Below, piece after piece: positions 33,263 through 41,923 of a stretch of DNA of 64,000 nucleotides. Each line of letters opens with the position of its first letter. Positions within the stretch are counted from its first letter, which is position 1. Origin of the DNA: Amycolatopsis tucumanensis. Lineage in GTDB: Bacteria > Actinomycetota > Actinomycetes > Mycobacteriales > Pseudonocardiaceae. Made by a program: the position numbers and the translations under genes. Where the stretch lies: contig NZ_JAKGSD010000001.1 in assembly GCF_021654135.1 (NCBI RefSeq), positions 1 to 64,000 of the forward strand, given 5' to 3'. A model generated the notes under the pieces. It saw only the letters and a list, made by a program, of their open reading frames with translations. It had not been told where the DNA came from and did no database searches.

Positions 33263-34428
33263 GCTGGGCGGAGTGGCTCGCCGCGCAGCGCGCCGCGCGA
33301 GAGGCCGCCGGCCTGCAGCGCACGCTGCGCCCGCGGGCGGCCGGCGATGACCTCATCGACCTGGCGAGCAACGACTACCTGGGGTTGAGCGGCGATCCCG
33401 GCGTCCGCCGCGCGGCAGCCGAAGCCGCGCTCGTCTGGGGCGCCGGGGCCGGCGCGTCCCGCCTGGTGACCGGCACGACCACGCTGCACGCCGAGCTGGA
33501 GCGCGAGCTGGCCGAGTTCACCGGCCGCGAGGCGGCGCTGGTGTTCTCCACCGGCTACCACGCCAACCTGTCGGCGGTGACCGCGCTGGCCGACCGGGAC
33601 ACGGTGATCGTCTCGGACGCCCACGTCCACGCGTCGCTGATCGACGCCGCGCGCCTGTCCCGGGCCGCCGTCCGGGTGGTCCCGCACAACGACGTCACCT
33701 CCGTCCGGGATGCGCTGGCCGCCGCCGGTGACCGCAGGGCGCTCGTGCTGACCGAGTCGGTCTTCTCGGTCCTCGGCGACGCTGCCCCGCTCGCCGAGCT
33801 GGCCGGGGTGTGCGCCGAGCACGACGCGCTGCTCGTCGTCGACGAGGCGCACGGGCTCGGCGTGGCCGGCGACGGTGGCCGGGGACTGCTGCACGGCCTC
33901 GGCCTGTCCGGTCATCCGCACGTGGTGATGACGGCGACGTTGTCCAAGTCGCTGGGCGCGATGGGTGGCGCGGTCCTCGGCTCCGCCGCGCTGATCGACC
34001 ACCTCGTCAACCGGGCGCGCCCGTTCATCTTCGACACCGGGCTGGCGCCCGCGCCCACCGCCGGGGCTCTGGCCGCGTTGCGCACGCTGCGCGCCCGGCC
34101 GGACCTCCCGGTCCGGATCCACGAGCGCGGCGCGGCGCTGGCCGAGCGGCTGAGCGTGCCGGGCTCGGCGGGTGCGGTGCTGTCGGTGCCGATGCCTTCG
34201 CCGCGCGCCGCGCTCGCCGCCCAGGCCGACGCGCTCGCGGCGGGAGTGCGGGTGGGGTGTTTCCGGCCGCCGTCCGTGCCCGACGGGATTTCCCGGCTGC
34301 GCATCACGACGCAGGCCGGGCTGGACGAAGTGCGCTGGGCGCGCGCGGTCGACGTCCTGGCCCGGGTGGCCGCTCAGCCGAGCTCCTCGGCGAGCGCGAC
34401 GAAGATCCCGGCGGGGCCGCGGACGTAG
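33259..34428 (+). CDS. bioF: 8-amino-7-oxononanoate synthase
   Basis: A 389-residue PLP enzyme that condenses pimeloyl-ACP/CoA with alanine. [50 protein letters not shown] and K230 in [12 protein letters not shown] are typical. The last 19 residues ([16 protein letters not shown] region) extend beyond the usual end and overlap the convergent VOC gene by about 55 bp. bioD does not follow, so dethiobiotin synthetase must be encoded elsewhere if the pathway is complete. Confidence 0.94.
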   Translation: MSWAEWLAAQRAAREAAGLQRTLRPRAAGDDLIDLASNDYLGLSGDPGVRRAAAEAALVWGAGAGASRLVTGTTTLHAELERELAEFTGREAALVFSTGYHANLSAVTALADRDTVIVSDAHVHASLIDAARLSRAAVRVVPHNDVTSVRDALAAAGDRRALVLTESVFSVLGDAAPLAELAGVCAEHDALLVVDEAHGLGVAGDGGRGLLHGLGLSGHPHVVMTATLSKSLGAMGGAVLGSAALIDHLVNRARPFIFDTGLAPAPTAGALAALRTLRARPDLPVRIHERGAALAERLSVPGSAGAVLSVPMPSPRAALAAQADALAAGVRVGCFRPPSVPDGISRLRITTQAGLDEVRWARAVDVLARVAAQPSSSASATKIPAGPRT

Positions 34429-34814
34429 CAGAGCCGGTAGCTGTCCCCGTACCGCACCACTTCGCCGACGGGTTCCGCGCCGTGCGCCCGGAGGCGGTCG
34501 AGCACGTCGTCGATGTCCCGGACGGCGAACATGATGCGGTGCGCGCCCAGCGCGTGCACGGTCTGGGCGCCGTCCGGGCTGGCGGGTGAGTGGTACTTGG
34601 TCAGCTCGACCCGTCCGTGGCCGTCGGGGGTCCGCATCATCGCGATGTCCGTCCGGACGCCGTCGAGCCGGAGGAGGCGGTCCACCAGGCTGCCCTCCAG
34701 TGTCGCCTCGCCTTCCAGCTCCAAGCCGAGTTCGGTGAAGAACGCCTTGGCGGCGGCGAGGTCGTCGACGACGATGGCGATGTTGTCCATGCGCTGCAGC
34801 GCGGTGTCGGTCAT
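34374..34814 (-). CDS. VOC (glyoxalase/bleomycin-resistance) superfamily protein
   Basis: A 146-residue protein with two VOC half-units: MDNIAIVVDDLAAAKAFFTELGLEL with RVELTKYHSP, and HRIMFAVRDIDDVLDRLRAHG with [21 protein letters not shown]. Metal ligands are plausibly the glutamates/histidines of these strands. The start ATG 34814 is used; a GTG at 34823 is possible. Substrate unknown. It is convergent with bioF. Confidence 0.85.
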   Translation of the reverse strand: MTDTALQRMDNIAIVVDDLAAAKAFFTELGLELEGEATLEGSLVDRLLRLDGVRTDIAMMRTPDGHGRVELTKYHSPASPDGAQTVHALGAHRIMFAVRDIDDVLDRLRAHGAEPVGEVVRYGDSYRLCYVRGPAGIFVALAEELG

Positions 34815-34859
34815 GGTGACCACTGTCCCGCCGTCCCGCCGCCCGACGCGAGCTGGAGC

Positions 34860-35411
34860 TCAGCCGAGCCCGTTCAGCAGCAGGTCCGCCACCACCTTCG
34901 CGGCCAGTGGGGGCGCGCCGGGCGTCACCGAGGTCGCCGATGACGTCGCCACGAGCATCCGCGCGGCGGCGTGGTGCCGGGGCGCCGGTCTGGCGTCCCC
35001 GGTCACCCGGGCCAGGTAGGCGCTCACCGCCGTGATGATGGAGTCGTGGATTTCGCGGGCGCGGGCCTGCAGCTCCGGGTGGTGCTCGCTTTCCCGGAAC
35101 ACGATCCGGTGCATCGGCGTCTGCTCGCCGAGGTGCCGCGCCAGCCGCCGCCAGAGCTCGGCCACCGCGGCGTGCGCGTCGGGCGGGACGGTGGCCGGCA
35201 CCAGGTCCGCCAGCGTGCGCGTCGACCGTTCCCGGATCAGCGCCAGCAGCAGGCCTTCCTTCGTGCCGAAGTGGTAGAAGATCAGCCCCTGCGGCACCCC
35301 GGCCGCGGCCGCCAGCCGCGCGGTCGACGTGCGCGCGTACCCGCGCTCGGCGAACAGCTCCTCCGCCGCGGCCAGGATCCGGTCGCGGCCGGAGGCGGCG
35401 GGTTCGTCCAC
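34860..35411 (-). CDS. TetR-family transcriptional regulator
   Basis: A 183-residue regulator. The DNA-binding part reads RDRILAAAEELFAERGYART then STARLAAAAGVPQGLIFYHF; the rest is an all-helical ligand domain. GTG 35411 lies 5 bp after the SDR stop, so the two are co-transcribed. The palindrome at 36285-36302, upstream of the SDR gene and in front of the transporter, is its likely operator, giving control of both units. This target is inferred from position. Confidence 0.85.
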   Translation of the reverse strand: MDEPAASGRDRILAAAEELFAERGYARTSTARLAAAAGVPQGLIFYHFGTKEGLLLALIRERSTRTLADLVPATVPPDAHAAVAELWRRLARHLGEQTPMHRIVFRESEHHPELQARAREIHDSIITAVSAYLARVTGDARPAPRHHAAARMLVATSSATSVTPGAPPLAAKVVADLLLNGLG

Positions 35412-35416
35412 GGCGC

Positions 35417-36232
35417 TCAGAACTCGGTCACCCCCGCGTCCGGAGCCAGCTCGTGCGCGGTGACGTACTTCGACTCGTCCGAGGCGAGGAACAGCACCAT
35501 GTCGGCGACGTCCTCGGGCTCGGTGATCACCACCGGCAACAGGTTCGTCAGCATCCCGGCGAGCTTCGGGTCGCGCTCGAACCCCTTGGCGAACGCGGCC
35601 TGCAGCCCCTCGCCGGTCATCCCGGTGTTCACGCCCGTCGGGTGCACGCTGTTGACCCGGATGTTGTGCCGCGCCAGCTCGGTCGCGAAGGCCTTGGCCA
35701 TGCCGCGCACCGCCCACTTGCTCGTCGTGTACGGCACCAGGAACGGCTGCACCTTCATCCCGGCCGCCGAGCTGATCAGGATGATCGACCCGCCGCCCCG
35801 CTCGACCAGGTGCGGCGCGCCCGCCATCACCGTGTTCCACACGCCGCGCACGTTCACGCCGATCGTGTCGTCGAAGATCTCCTCGGTCACGTCGTCCCAC
35901 GGCGCGGGCACGCAGATCCCGGCGTTGGCCACCACGATGTCCAGCCCGCCCAGCTCGGCGACGCCCGCGTCCACGCCCGCCCGCAGCGCCGCCAGGTCCC
36001 GCACGTCCGCCCGCACCCGCACCGCCCGCCGCCCGGTCTTCTCCACCAGGCTCACGGTCTCGTCCAGATCGGCGAGCGTGGGGGAGGCGTAGGTGACGCT
36101 GGGCAGCGTGGCGGCGATGTCCACCACGATCACGTCGGCGCCCTCCTGCGCCAGGCGCACCGCGTCCGCCCGGCCCTGGCCCCGCGCGGCGCCGGTGATC
36201 AACGCGACCTTGCCCGCAACCCGTCCCGCCAT
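35417..36232 (-). CDS. Mycofactocin-type short-chain dehydrogenase/reductase
   Basis: A 271-residue SDR. The nucleotide loop is GAARGQGR (14-21), the substrate-side insertion YASPTLADLDETVSLVE follows the VVDI strand, and the catalytic residues are S in LISSAAGM and Y-x3-K in YTTSKWAV. The ARGQGR loop and the insertion mark the mycofactocin-coupled SDR group, which keeps its nicotinamide cofactor bound and passes electrons to mycofactocin. The substrate is probably an alcohol, unknown. No mycofactocin genes are in the window. Confidence 0.85.
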   Translation of the reverse strand: MAGRVAGKVALITGAARGQGRADAVRLAQEGADVIVVDIAATLPSVTYASPTLADLDETVSLVEKTGRRAVRVRADVRDLAALRAGVDAGVAELGGLDIVVANAGICVPAPWDDVTEEIFDDTIGVNVRGVWNTVMAGAPHLVERGGGSIILISSAAGMKVQPFLVPYTTSKWAVRGMAKAFATELARHNIRVNSVHPTGVNTGMTGEGLQAAFAKGFERDPKLAGMLTNLLPVVITEPEDVADMVLFLASDESKYVTAHELAPDAGVTEF

Positions 36233-36284
36233 GGTGAGTCTCCTCGTCTCCCGCGCCGTCGCGGGTCGCCGCCGACACTGCCCC

Positions 36285-36302
36285 TGAGTGAGTACTCAGT
36301 CA
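36285..36302. promoter_or_regulatory. Probable TetR operator between the SDR operon and the MHS transporter
   Basis: TGAGTGAGTACTCAGTCA contains a perfect 10-bp palindrome TGAGTACTCA and an imperfect longer one. It lies in the divergent region, 53 bp from the SDR start and 74 bp from the transporter start, the typical form of an actinobacterial TetR site. Confidence 0.65.
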
Positions 36303-36375
36303 AGAGCCTTGACGGGTTCGTGCCCCGATGCCATCCTTCCTCCTCATATCAGGGTCTCTGATGATTGGTGGTTCG

Positions 36376-37662
36376 ATGACGCACCAGCCAGCCGTCTCCG
36401 CGCAGGCCTCGGGCACCCGCGAAGCCCGGCGGGTCGCCGTGGCGAGTTTCGTGGGCACCGCCATCGAGTGGTACGACTTCTTCCTCTACGGCGCGGCCGC
36501 CGCGCTCGTCTTCGGGCCGCAGTTCTTCCCCTCCAGCAACCCCGCGGTCAGCCAGCTCGCGTCGCTGACCACGTTCGCGGTCGGGTTCCTGGCGCGCCCG
36601 GTCGGCGGGATCGTGGCGGGCCACTTCGGCGACCGGATCGGCCGCAAGCGGATGCTCGTGATCTCGCTGCTGATCATGGGCACGGCCACCGTGCTGGTCG
36701 GGCTGCTGCCGACCTACGCCCAGATCGGCGTGGCCGCGCCGATCCTGCTCGTGGTCCTGCGGCTGGCACAGGGCGTCGGCGTCGGCGCCGAATGGGGCGG
36801 CGCGGCGCTGATGGCCGTCGAGCACGCGCCGCCGTCCCGCCGCGGGCTCTACGGCGCGGCGCCGCAGCTCGGCGTCCCGGCGGGCGCGATCGTCGCGAAC
36901 CTGGTGCTGCTGGTCGCCTCGACCTCCACGCGCGAGGCGTTCGTCGAGTGGGGCTGGCGGCTGGGCTTCCTGGTCAGCTTCGTGCTGGTGATCTTCGGCC
37001 TGGTGATCCGGCGCCGCCTCACCGAAAGCCCGCTGTTCGAGGAGGCCGCACGGCACCGCCCGGCGCGAGTGCCGCTGCTGGAGGTGCTGCGCGACCACCC
37101 GCTGGCCGTGCTGCGGGCGGTGTTCGTGACCGGCGCGTCGACCGCGATGGGCTACATCATCCTCACCTACATCCTGTCCTACGGCACCGCGGAAGTCGGC
37201 TACTCCCGCAACGAGCTGCTGATCGTCGTGATCCTCACCAGCGTGGTGCAGCTCGGCGCGATCTACGGGCTGTCCGGGCTGGCCGACCGCTTCGGCCGCC
37301 GCAAGGTGATCGCCGCGGGCGCGATCGCGCAGGCCGTCGCGGCGCTGCTGTTCTTCCTCGTGTTCGACACCGGCGTGTTCGTGCTGGCGCTGGTGGCGTG
37401 CGTGGTCACGGTCATCACGGTGTCCGCCCAGTACGGGCCGCTGCCCGCGCTGCTGTCCGACCAGTTCCCGACCCGCATCCGCTACAGCGGCGTGTCGCTG
37501 GGCTACCAGCTGGGGAACGTGGTCGGCGGCGGCCTCGCGCCGGTGGTGGCGACCGCGATCTTCACCGCCTCCGGCAGCTCGCTGCTGGTGGGCGTCTACC
37601 TCGCCGGGATGGCCCTGCTGGCGCTGGTCGCCGTCGCGCTGACCCCGCGGGGTGAGGCGTGA
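36376..37662 (+). CDS. MHS-family (metabolite:H+ symporter) MFS transporter
   Basis: A 428-residue, 12-helix MFS protein. VASFVGTAIEWYDFFLYGAAA, FAVGFLARPVGGIVAGHFGDRIGRKRML and RLAQGVGVGAEWGGAALMAVEH are the hallmarks of the ProP/ShiA/KgtP (MHS) group, which import organic acids and osmolytes. The start ATG 36376 is chosen by homology; ATG 36361 and 36328 are in frame. It overlaps the following hydrolase gene (GTGA) and faces the SDR/TetR operon across a palindrome. Substrate unknown. Confidence 0.9.
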   Translation: MTHQPAVSAQASGTREARRVAVASFVGTAIEWYDFFLYGAAAALVFGPQFFPSSNPAVSQLASLTTFAVGFLARPVGGIVAGHFGDRIGRKRMLVISLLIMGTATVLVGLLPTYAQIGVAAPILLVVLRLAQGVGVGAEWGGAALMAVEHAPPSRRGLYGAAPQLGVPAGAIVANLVLLVASTSTREAFVEWGWRLGFLVSFVLVIFGLVIRRRLTESPLFEEAARHRPARVPLLEVLRDHPLAVLRAVFVTGASTAMGYIILTYILSYGTAEVGYSRNELLIVVILTSVVQLGAIYGLSGLADRFGRRKVIAAGAIAQAVAALLFFLVFDTGVFVLALVACVVTVITVSAQYGPLPALLSDQFPTRIRYSGVSLGYQLGNVVGGGLAPVVATAIFTASGSSLLVGVYLAGMALLALVAVALTPRGEA

Positions 37663-38972
37663 CCCGCCGTCTCGGGGTCCTGCTGCTGGCGCTGGTGCTC
37701 GCCGTCGTCCTGCCCGCCGCGCCGGCGAGCGCCGCGACCCGGCTCACCGGGACGTTGCCGAACGGCGCCACCTGGATCGCCGACGTGCCCGCCGGCTGGA
37801 ACGGCACGCTGGTGTTGTTCAGCCACGGTTTCCGCCCCGGCCCGGACAACCCGCCCGCCGACGCGCCCGACGCGGCGACCGCGCAGGCGCTGCGGGACCG
37901 CGGCTACGCGCTCGCCGGATCGTCCTACGCCCACGCGGGCTGGGCGCTCGACACCGCGGTGGCCGACCAGCTCGGCACCCTCGCCGCGGTCGAGGAGCGC
38001 ATCGGAACCGCGCGCGAGGTGGTCGCGCTGGGGCAGTCGATGGGCGGCCTGGTGTCGGCGCTGCTCGCCGAGGGCGGTCGCGTCGACGGGGTGCTGACCA
38101 CGTGCGGTCTCGTCGGCGGCGGGGTGAACCTGAACAACTACCAGCTCGACGGCATGCACGCCCTCGCCGAGCTGTTGCTGCCCGGGCAGGAGGTCCAGCT
38201 CACCGGGTTCACCACGCCGGCGCAGGCCGCCGCCACCGTCGCCGCCCTCACCACGGCGGTGCAGCGGGCGCAGGCCACTCCGGACGGCCGCGCGCGGATC
38301 GCGCTCGCGGCGTCGCTGATGAACATGCCGACGTGGTCCACGGGGCCGCGGCCGCCCACGGACTTCGCCCAGCAGCAACAAGCGCAGTACACGTGGCTGT
38401 TGCAGACGCTGCCGTTCGTGATCCCGTCGCGCGTCAGCATCGTCTCGGAGGCCGGCGGCGACAGCGGCTGGAACACCGGCGTCGATTACGCGCGGCTGGT
38501 GCACCGGTCCGCGCAGCTGCCGCAGGTCGCCGCGCTCTACCGGGAGGCGGGCCTGGACCTGCACGCCGACCTGGGCGCGCTCACCCGCGCCGCGGACATC
38601 GCCCCCGACGCCGGGGCGCTGGCCTGGATGCGGCGCACGTCGACGCCGACGGGGGAGCTGCGGGTGCCGGAGCTGACCCTGCACACGATCGCCGACCAGC
38701 TCGCGCCGGTGGAGTACCAGCGGGACTACGCGCTGCGCGTGGCCCGCGCGGGGGAGAGCGCCCTGCTGCGGCAGGCGTACGTGCAGCGGGTGGGGCATTG
38801 CGCGTTCACCCCGGCCGAGTACCTCGCCGGGTTGTTCGCTGTGCAGCAGCGCATCCGCACCGGCGCCTGGTCGGACGCGGCGCGGCCGGAGCGGCTGCAG
38901 GAGGTGGCTTCGACGATCGGGGACGCGGCGTTCGCGCGTTACTCGCCGCCGCCGTTCGTCAACGCGCGCTGA
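37659..38972 (+). CDS. Secreted alpha/beta hydrolase
   Basis: A 437-residue exported hydrolase. The signal peptide RRLGVLLLALVLAVVLPAAPASA ends near residue 25. The oxyanion part is LVLFSHGFRPGPDNPP, the nucleophile elbow is GQSMGG near residue 127, and the histidine is likely in QRVGHCAFTPAEY near 369. It is translationally coupled to the MHS transporter, so the pair may release and import an ester-bound acid; this is inference. Its 3' end overlaps the convergent MarR gene by 34 bp. Confidence 0.85.
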   Translation: MTRRLGVLLLALVLAVVLPAAPASAATRLTGTLPNGATWIADVPAGWNGTLVLFSHGFRPGPDNPPADAPDAATAQALRDRGYALAGSSYAHAGWALDTAVADQLGTLAAVEERIGTAREVVALGQSMGGLVSALLAEGGRVDGVLTTCGLVGGGVNLNNYQLDGMHALAELLLPGQEVQLTGFTTPAQAAATVAALTTAVQRAQATPDGRARIALAASLMNMPTWSTGPRPPTDFAQQQQAQYTWLLQTLPFVIPSRVSIVSEAGGDSGWNTGVDYARLVHRSAQLPQVAALYREAGLDLHADLGALTRAADIAPDAGALAWMRRTSTPTGELRVPELTLHTIADQLAPVEYQRDYALRVARAGESALLRQAYVQRVGHCAFTPAEYLAGLFAVQQRIRTGAWSDAARPERLQEVASTIGDAAFARYSPPPFVNAR

Positions 38973-39421
38973 GCGTTGGCGTGCGAGGCGAGCATGCCGT
39001 AGCCGTCCTCCAGGTCCCGGCGGAACCCGGCGCGGCGGTCGTCGTCCATGCCGGACAGCATCCGGTCCTCGAGCTCCCGGACCAGCGGCGTGCACTCGTC
39101 GAGGACCCGCTCGCCGCGCTCGGTGAGGGTGGCGAGCAGGACCCGGCGGTTGGCCGGGTCCTCCGCGCGCTCGATGAGCCCGTACTTCTCCAGCGTGAGC
39201 ACCATGGTGTGCATGGTCTGGGGCCGGACGAACGAGCGGCGCGCGAGCTGCGCGGACGACAGCCCGTTGCGGTGCCGCAGCGCGGTCAGCGCGGTGTACT
39301 GCAGGGTGGTCAGCCCGAACGGGCGCAGCGCGTCGTCCATCAGCGAGCGGATCACCAGCTCCAGCCGCTTGACCAGGTAGAGGGTCAGCGGGGCGTCCTC
39401 GGCGCGGGATTCGGTCACCAC
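38939..39421 (-). CDS. MarR-family transcriptional regulator
   Basis: A 160-residue winged-helix regulator: dimer helix LTLYLVKRLELVIRSLMDDA, LTTLQYTALTALRHRNGLS, recognition helix RRSFVRPQTMHTMVLTLEKYG and wing IERAEDPANRRVLLATLTERG. GTG 39421 starts it. Convergent overlap with the secreted hydrolase. Target unknown. Confidence 0.88.
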   Translation of the reverse strand: MVTESRAEDAPLTLYLVKRLELVIRSLMDDALRPFGLTTLQYTALTALRHRNGLSSAQLARRSFVRPQTMHTMVLTLEKYGLIERAEDPANRRVLLATLTERGERVLDECTPLVRELEDRMLSGMDDDRRAGFRRDLEDGYGMLASHANAQRALTNGGGE

Positions 39422-39497
39422 CCCATGCTGCCACGGTCCGCTGTGGACTCCGCGCGCACCAGCCAGTCCTGGTGGCTGGTGCGCGCCGGCTCCTGTG

Positions 39498-40202
39498 TCA
39501 GGACGCGGACCCGGCAGCCAGCAGTTTCAGCAGTTCCGCGGCGAGTAGAGCGGACGAGGCGGGGTTCTGCCCGGTCACCACGGTGCGGTCGGTCACCACG
39601 TGCGGCGCGAACGGCTCACCCGTCTCGACCTTCAGGCCCGCCTCCGTGAGCCGGTCCTGCAGCAGCCAGCGCGCCTTGGCGGCGTTGCCGGCCAGCTCCT
39701 CCTCGGCGTTGCTGAACGCCGTGATCCGGTACCCGGCGAAGGCGTTGCCGCCCTCGTCGGTCGTGGCGGCCAGCAGTGCGGCCGGCCCGTGGCAGACCAC
39801 GCCGAGCGGCTTGCCCTCCCGCAGGGCGCGGGCGAGGATCCGGCCGGAGTCGGCGTCGGAGGCGAGGTCCTCCATCGGGCCGTGCCCGCCGGGCACGTAC
39901 ACCGCGTCGAAGCCGTCCAGGTCGACGTCGGCCAGCGCGACCGGGTCGGCGAAGTCGGCGGCGGCCGCCTCGCGCAGGTGGGCGGCGGCCTCGGCGCCGC
40001 CGGTGGCCTCCGGGCTCAGGCTGGCCTCGTCGACGGGCGGCACCACACCGCCGGGCGTGGCCACGGTGACCTGGTGCCCGGCCGCGGTGAAGGCCTCGAA
40101 CGGGACCACGGCCTCCTCGGCCCAGAAGCCCGTCGGGTGCTGGGTGCCGTCCGCCAGCGTCCAGCGGTCGGCGCCGGTCATCACGAAAAGAATGTTCGCC
40201 AT
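39498..40202 (-). CDS. DJ-1/PfpI family protein (Hsp31/glyoxalase III-like)
   Basis: A 234-residue class I glutamine amidotransferase-like protein. The nucleophile is C137 in GVVCHGPAALL, the neighbouring YVPGGHGPMEDL supplies the conserved glycine loop and histidine, and the acid is probably in the FWAEEAVVPFEAF segment near residue 30. Proteins of this size act as glyoxalase III or protein deglycase. ATG 40202; divergent from the LysR gene, which may regulate it. Confidence 0.88.
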   Translation of the reverse strand: MANILFVMTGADRWTLADGTQHPTGFWAEEAVVPFEAFTAAGHQVTVATPGGVVPPVDEASLSPEATGGAEAAAHLREAAAADFADPVALADVDLDGFDAVYVPGGHGPMEDLASDADSGRILARALREGKPLGVVCHGPAALLAATTDEGGNAFAGYRITAFSNAEEELAGNAAKARWLLQDRLTEAGLKVETGEPFAPHVVTDRTVVTGQNPASSALLAAELLKLLAAGSAS

Positions 40203-40285
40203 GCCTGCGACGGTAGGCGGGAAGTCATCGGAAATCGAATAGAAGTGGCGATCGATTCCATAGGTTTTCCGATACCTTGGCTGGT

Positions 40286-41164
40286 GTGGACCTGAACCTG
40301 CTGCGCACCTTCCTCGCCGTCTACCGTTCGGGCTCGTTCACCGCGGCCGCGCCCCTGCTGGGCCTGTCCCAGCCGACGGTGACCGCGCAGGTGCGCACCC
40401 TCGAGCAGCAGCTGGGCCGCGCGTTGTTCACCCGCCTCCCGCGCGGCGCCGAACCCACCCACCTGGCGCACGAGCTGGCGGGCCGGATCGCGGGGCCGGT
40501 CGACGCGCTGGCCGCCGTCGCCGCGACGGCCACCGTCCACTCCGGACCGCCGGAGCCGGTGTACCTGGCCGGGCCGGCCGAGCTGCTGTGCGTGCGTGTG
40601 ATGCCCGCGCTGGCGCCACTGGTCGCCGGTGGCGGGCGGCTGCGGGTGGCGACCGGGCTGACCGATCCGCTGCTGGAGCAGTTGCGCGCCGGGCACCACG
40701 ACCTGGTGATCTCGACCCGCCGTCCCCGCGGCCGTGCGCTGGTGGCGTACCCGCTGATGGACGAGGACTACGTGCTCGTCGCCGCGCCGTCGTGGGCCGC
40801 GCGGGCCGGTGACGACCCGTGCGGCGCGGTGGCGGGCCTGCCGCTGGTGACCTACGCCGAGGACCTGCCGATCGCGCGCCGGTACTGGCGGGACGTGTTC
40901 GGCAAGCGGCTGACCGCCGAGGCGGCGGTGACCATGCCCGACCTGCGCGGGGTGGTGGCCGCGGTGACCGCCGGCGCCGGGTACAGCGTGTTGCCGCGGT
41001 ACCTGTGCGCCGCCGAGCTCGCGGCCGGCGCCCTCGTCCCGCTGCACGAGCCGGAGGAGGCGCCGTTCAACACGGTGTTCCTGGCGCAGCGGCCCGGCTC
41101 CGAGGTGAACCCCGCGGTCGAGCGCGTGCGGGACCTCCTTCTGCGCGAGGCGCGCACCTGGTAG
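40286..41164 (+). CDS. LysR-family transcriptional regulator
   Basis: A 292-residue regulator. The N-terminus VDLNLLRTFLAVYRSGSFTA and the helix-turn-helix AAPLLGLSQPTVTAQVRTLEQQLG are canonical; the C-terminal 200 residues are a substrate-binding domain (LRVATGLTDPLLEQLRAGHHDLVI, GVVAAVTAGAGYSVLPRYL). GTG 40286 is chosen because the conserved start DLNLL follows directly; a TTG at 40277 is possible. It is divergent from the DJ-1/PfpI gene with an AT-richer 83-bp spacer carrying ATCGA repeats that could be its site. Confidence 0.88.
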   Translation: MDLNLLRTFLAVYRSGSFTAAAPLLGLSQPTVTAQVRTLEQQLGRALFTRLPRGAEPTHLAHELAGRIAGPVDALAAVAATATVHSGPPEPVYLAGPAELLCVRVMPALAPLVAGGGRLRVATGLTDPLLEQLRAGHHDLVISTRRPRGRALVAYPLMDEDYVLVAAPSWAARAGDDPCGAVAGLPLVTYAEDLPIARRYWRDVFGKRLTAEAAVTMPDLRGVVAAVTAGAGYSVLPRYLCAAELAAGALVPLHEPEEAPFNTVFLAQRPGSEVNPAVERVRDLLLREARTW

Positions 41165-41165
41165 C

Positions 41166-41822
41166 TCAGATGACGATGCCCCGTTCCCGGATCGCGTCCC
41201 ACGTGTCCAGGGGCAGCTCGGTGAGGGCGAAGACGTCGTCGACGGCCGAGAAGCGGACGCCGGCGCGGGCGTCGACGATCTGCTGCGCGACCGCGGGGTC
41301 GACGGCGCAGGTCTGGGCGATCGCCGTGGCCGGGGCGGCGTTGAGGTCGACCAGGCCGCCGTCGTCGTAGTCGCGGGGCAGGTCGGGGCGGCCGATGCGC
41401 AGCTCGCGCGCCATCGCCGGGTCGTTCGCGGCCAGCTCGCGGGCCTGCCTGCGGCGTTCCCGGGCGGCCTTCACCCGGGCCACCGCCGGATCCTCGGGTG
41501 GCGCGGCCGGGCGCGGGGTGCTCCCGCGGCGCCGCAGGAAGTGCTGCTGTACCGAAGCGAGGGCGATCATCGCGATCATCACGGCGCCGCCGATGACCGA
41601 GCGCGTGTCGTCCGCCGGCGTCGACGTCCTGTCGCCGGGCGGCAGGACCGCCAGCACGGCCACCAGTACCGCGAAGTACAGGACCGCCCACAGGTGGATC
41701 CGCGGCCGGCGCAGCCGCACCGCGGCGTGCACGAACGGCACCCACGCCAGGATGCCGAGCGACAGGATCGTCACCGGCAGGTACCACCAGCCGGTCCAGC
41801 GGCCTCGCGTGCTCGTCGTCAT
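41166..41822 (-). CDS. Membrane protein with C-terminal helix-hairpin-helix (ComEA-like) motif
   Basis: A 218-residue protein. Three hydrophobic helices (YLPVTILSLGILAWVPFVHAA, LWAVLYFAVLVAVLAVLP and SVIGGAVMIAMIALASVQQHF) are followed by a basic coiled region (VARVKAARERRRQARELAAND) and a helix-hairpin-helix: GLVDLNAAPATAIAQTCAVD then AVAQQIVDARAGVRFSAVDD. This resembles ComEA-type DNA-binding motifs but sits on the inner side by the positive-inside rule. Function unknown. It ends two bases from the LysR gene. Confidence 0.75.
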   Translation of the reverse strand: MTTSTRGRWTGWWYLPVTILSLGILAWVPFVHAAVRLRRPRIHLWAVLYFAVLVAVLAVLPPGDRTSTPADDTRSVIGGAVMIAMIALASVQQHFLRRRGSTPRPAAPPEDPAVARVKAARERRRQARELAANDPAMARELRIGRPDLPRDYDDGGLVDLNAAPATAIAQTCAVDPAVAQQIVDARAGVRFSAVDDVFALTELPLDTWDAIRERGIVI

Positions 41823-41923
41823 CCCGGTCCTCCCCTTGGCTGTTCCTGCTTCGACGCGCGCCGGGGGCGTTTGGTTGCCACCCCGGCCGAGCGGGTACCG
41901 CCCCGGGGACGGAAGGAGTCGCC

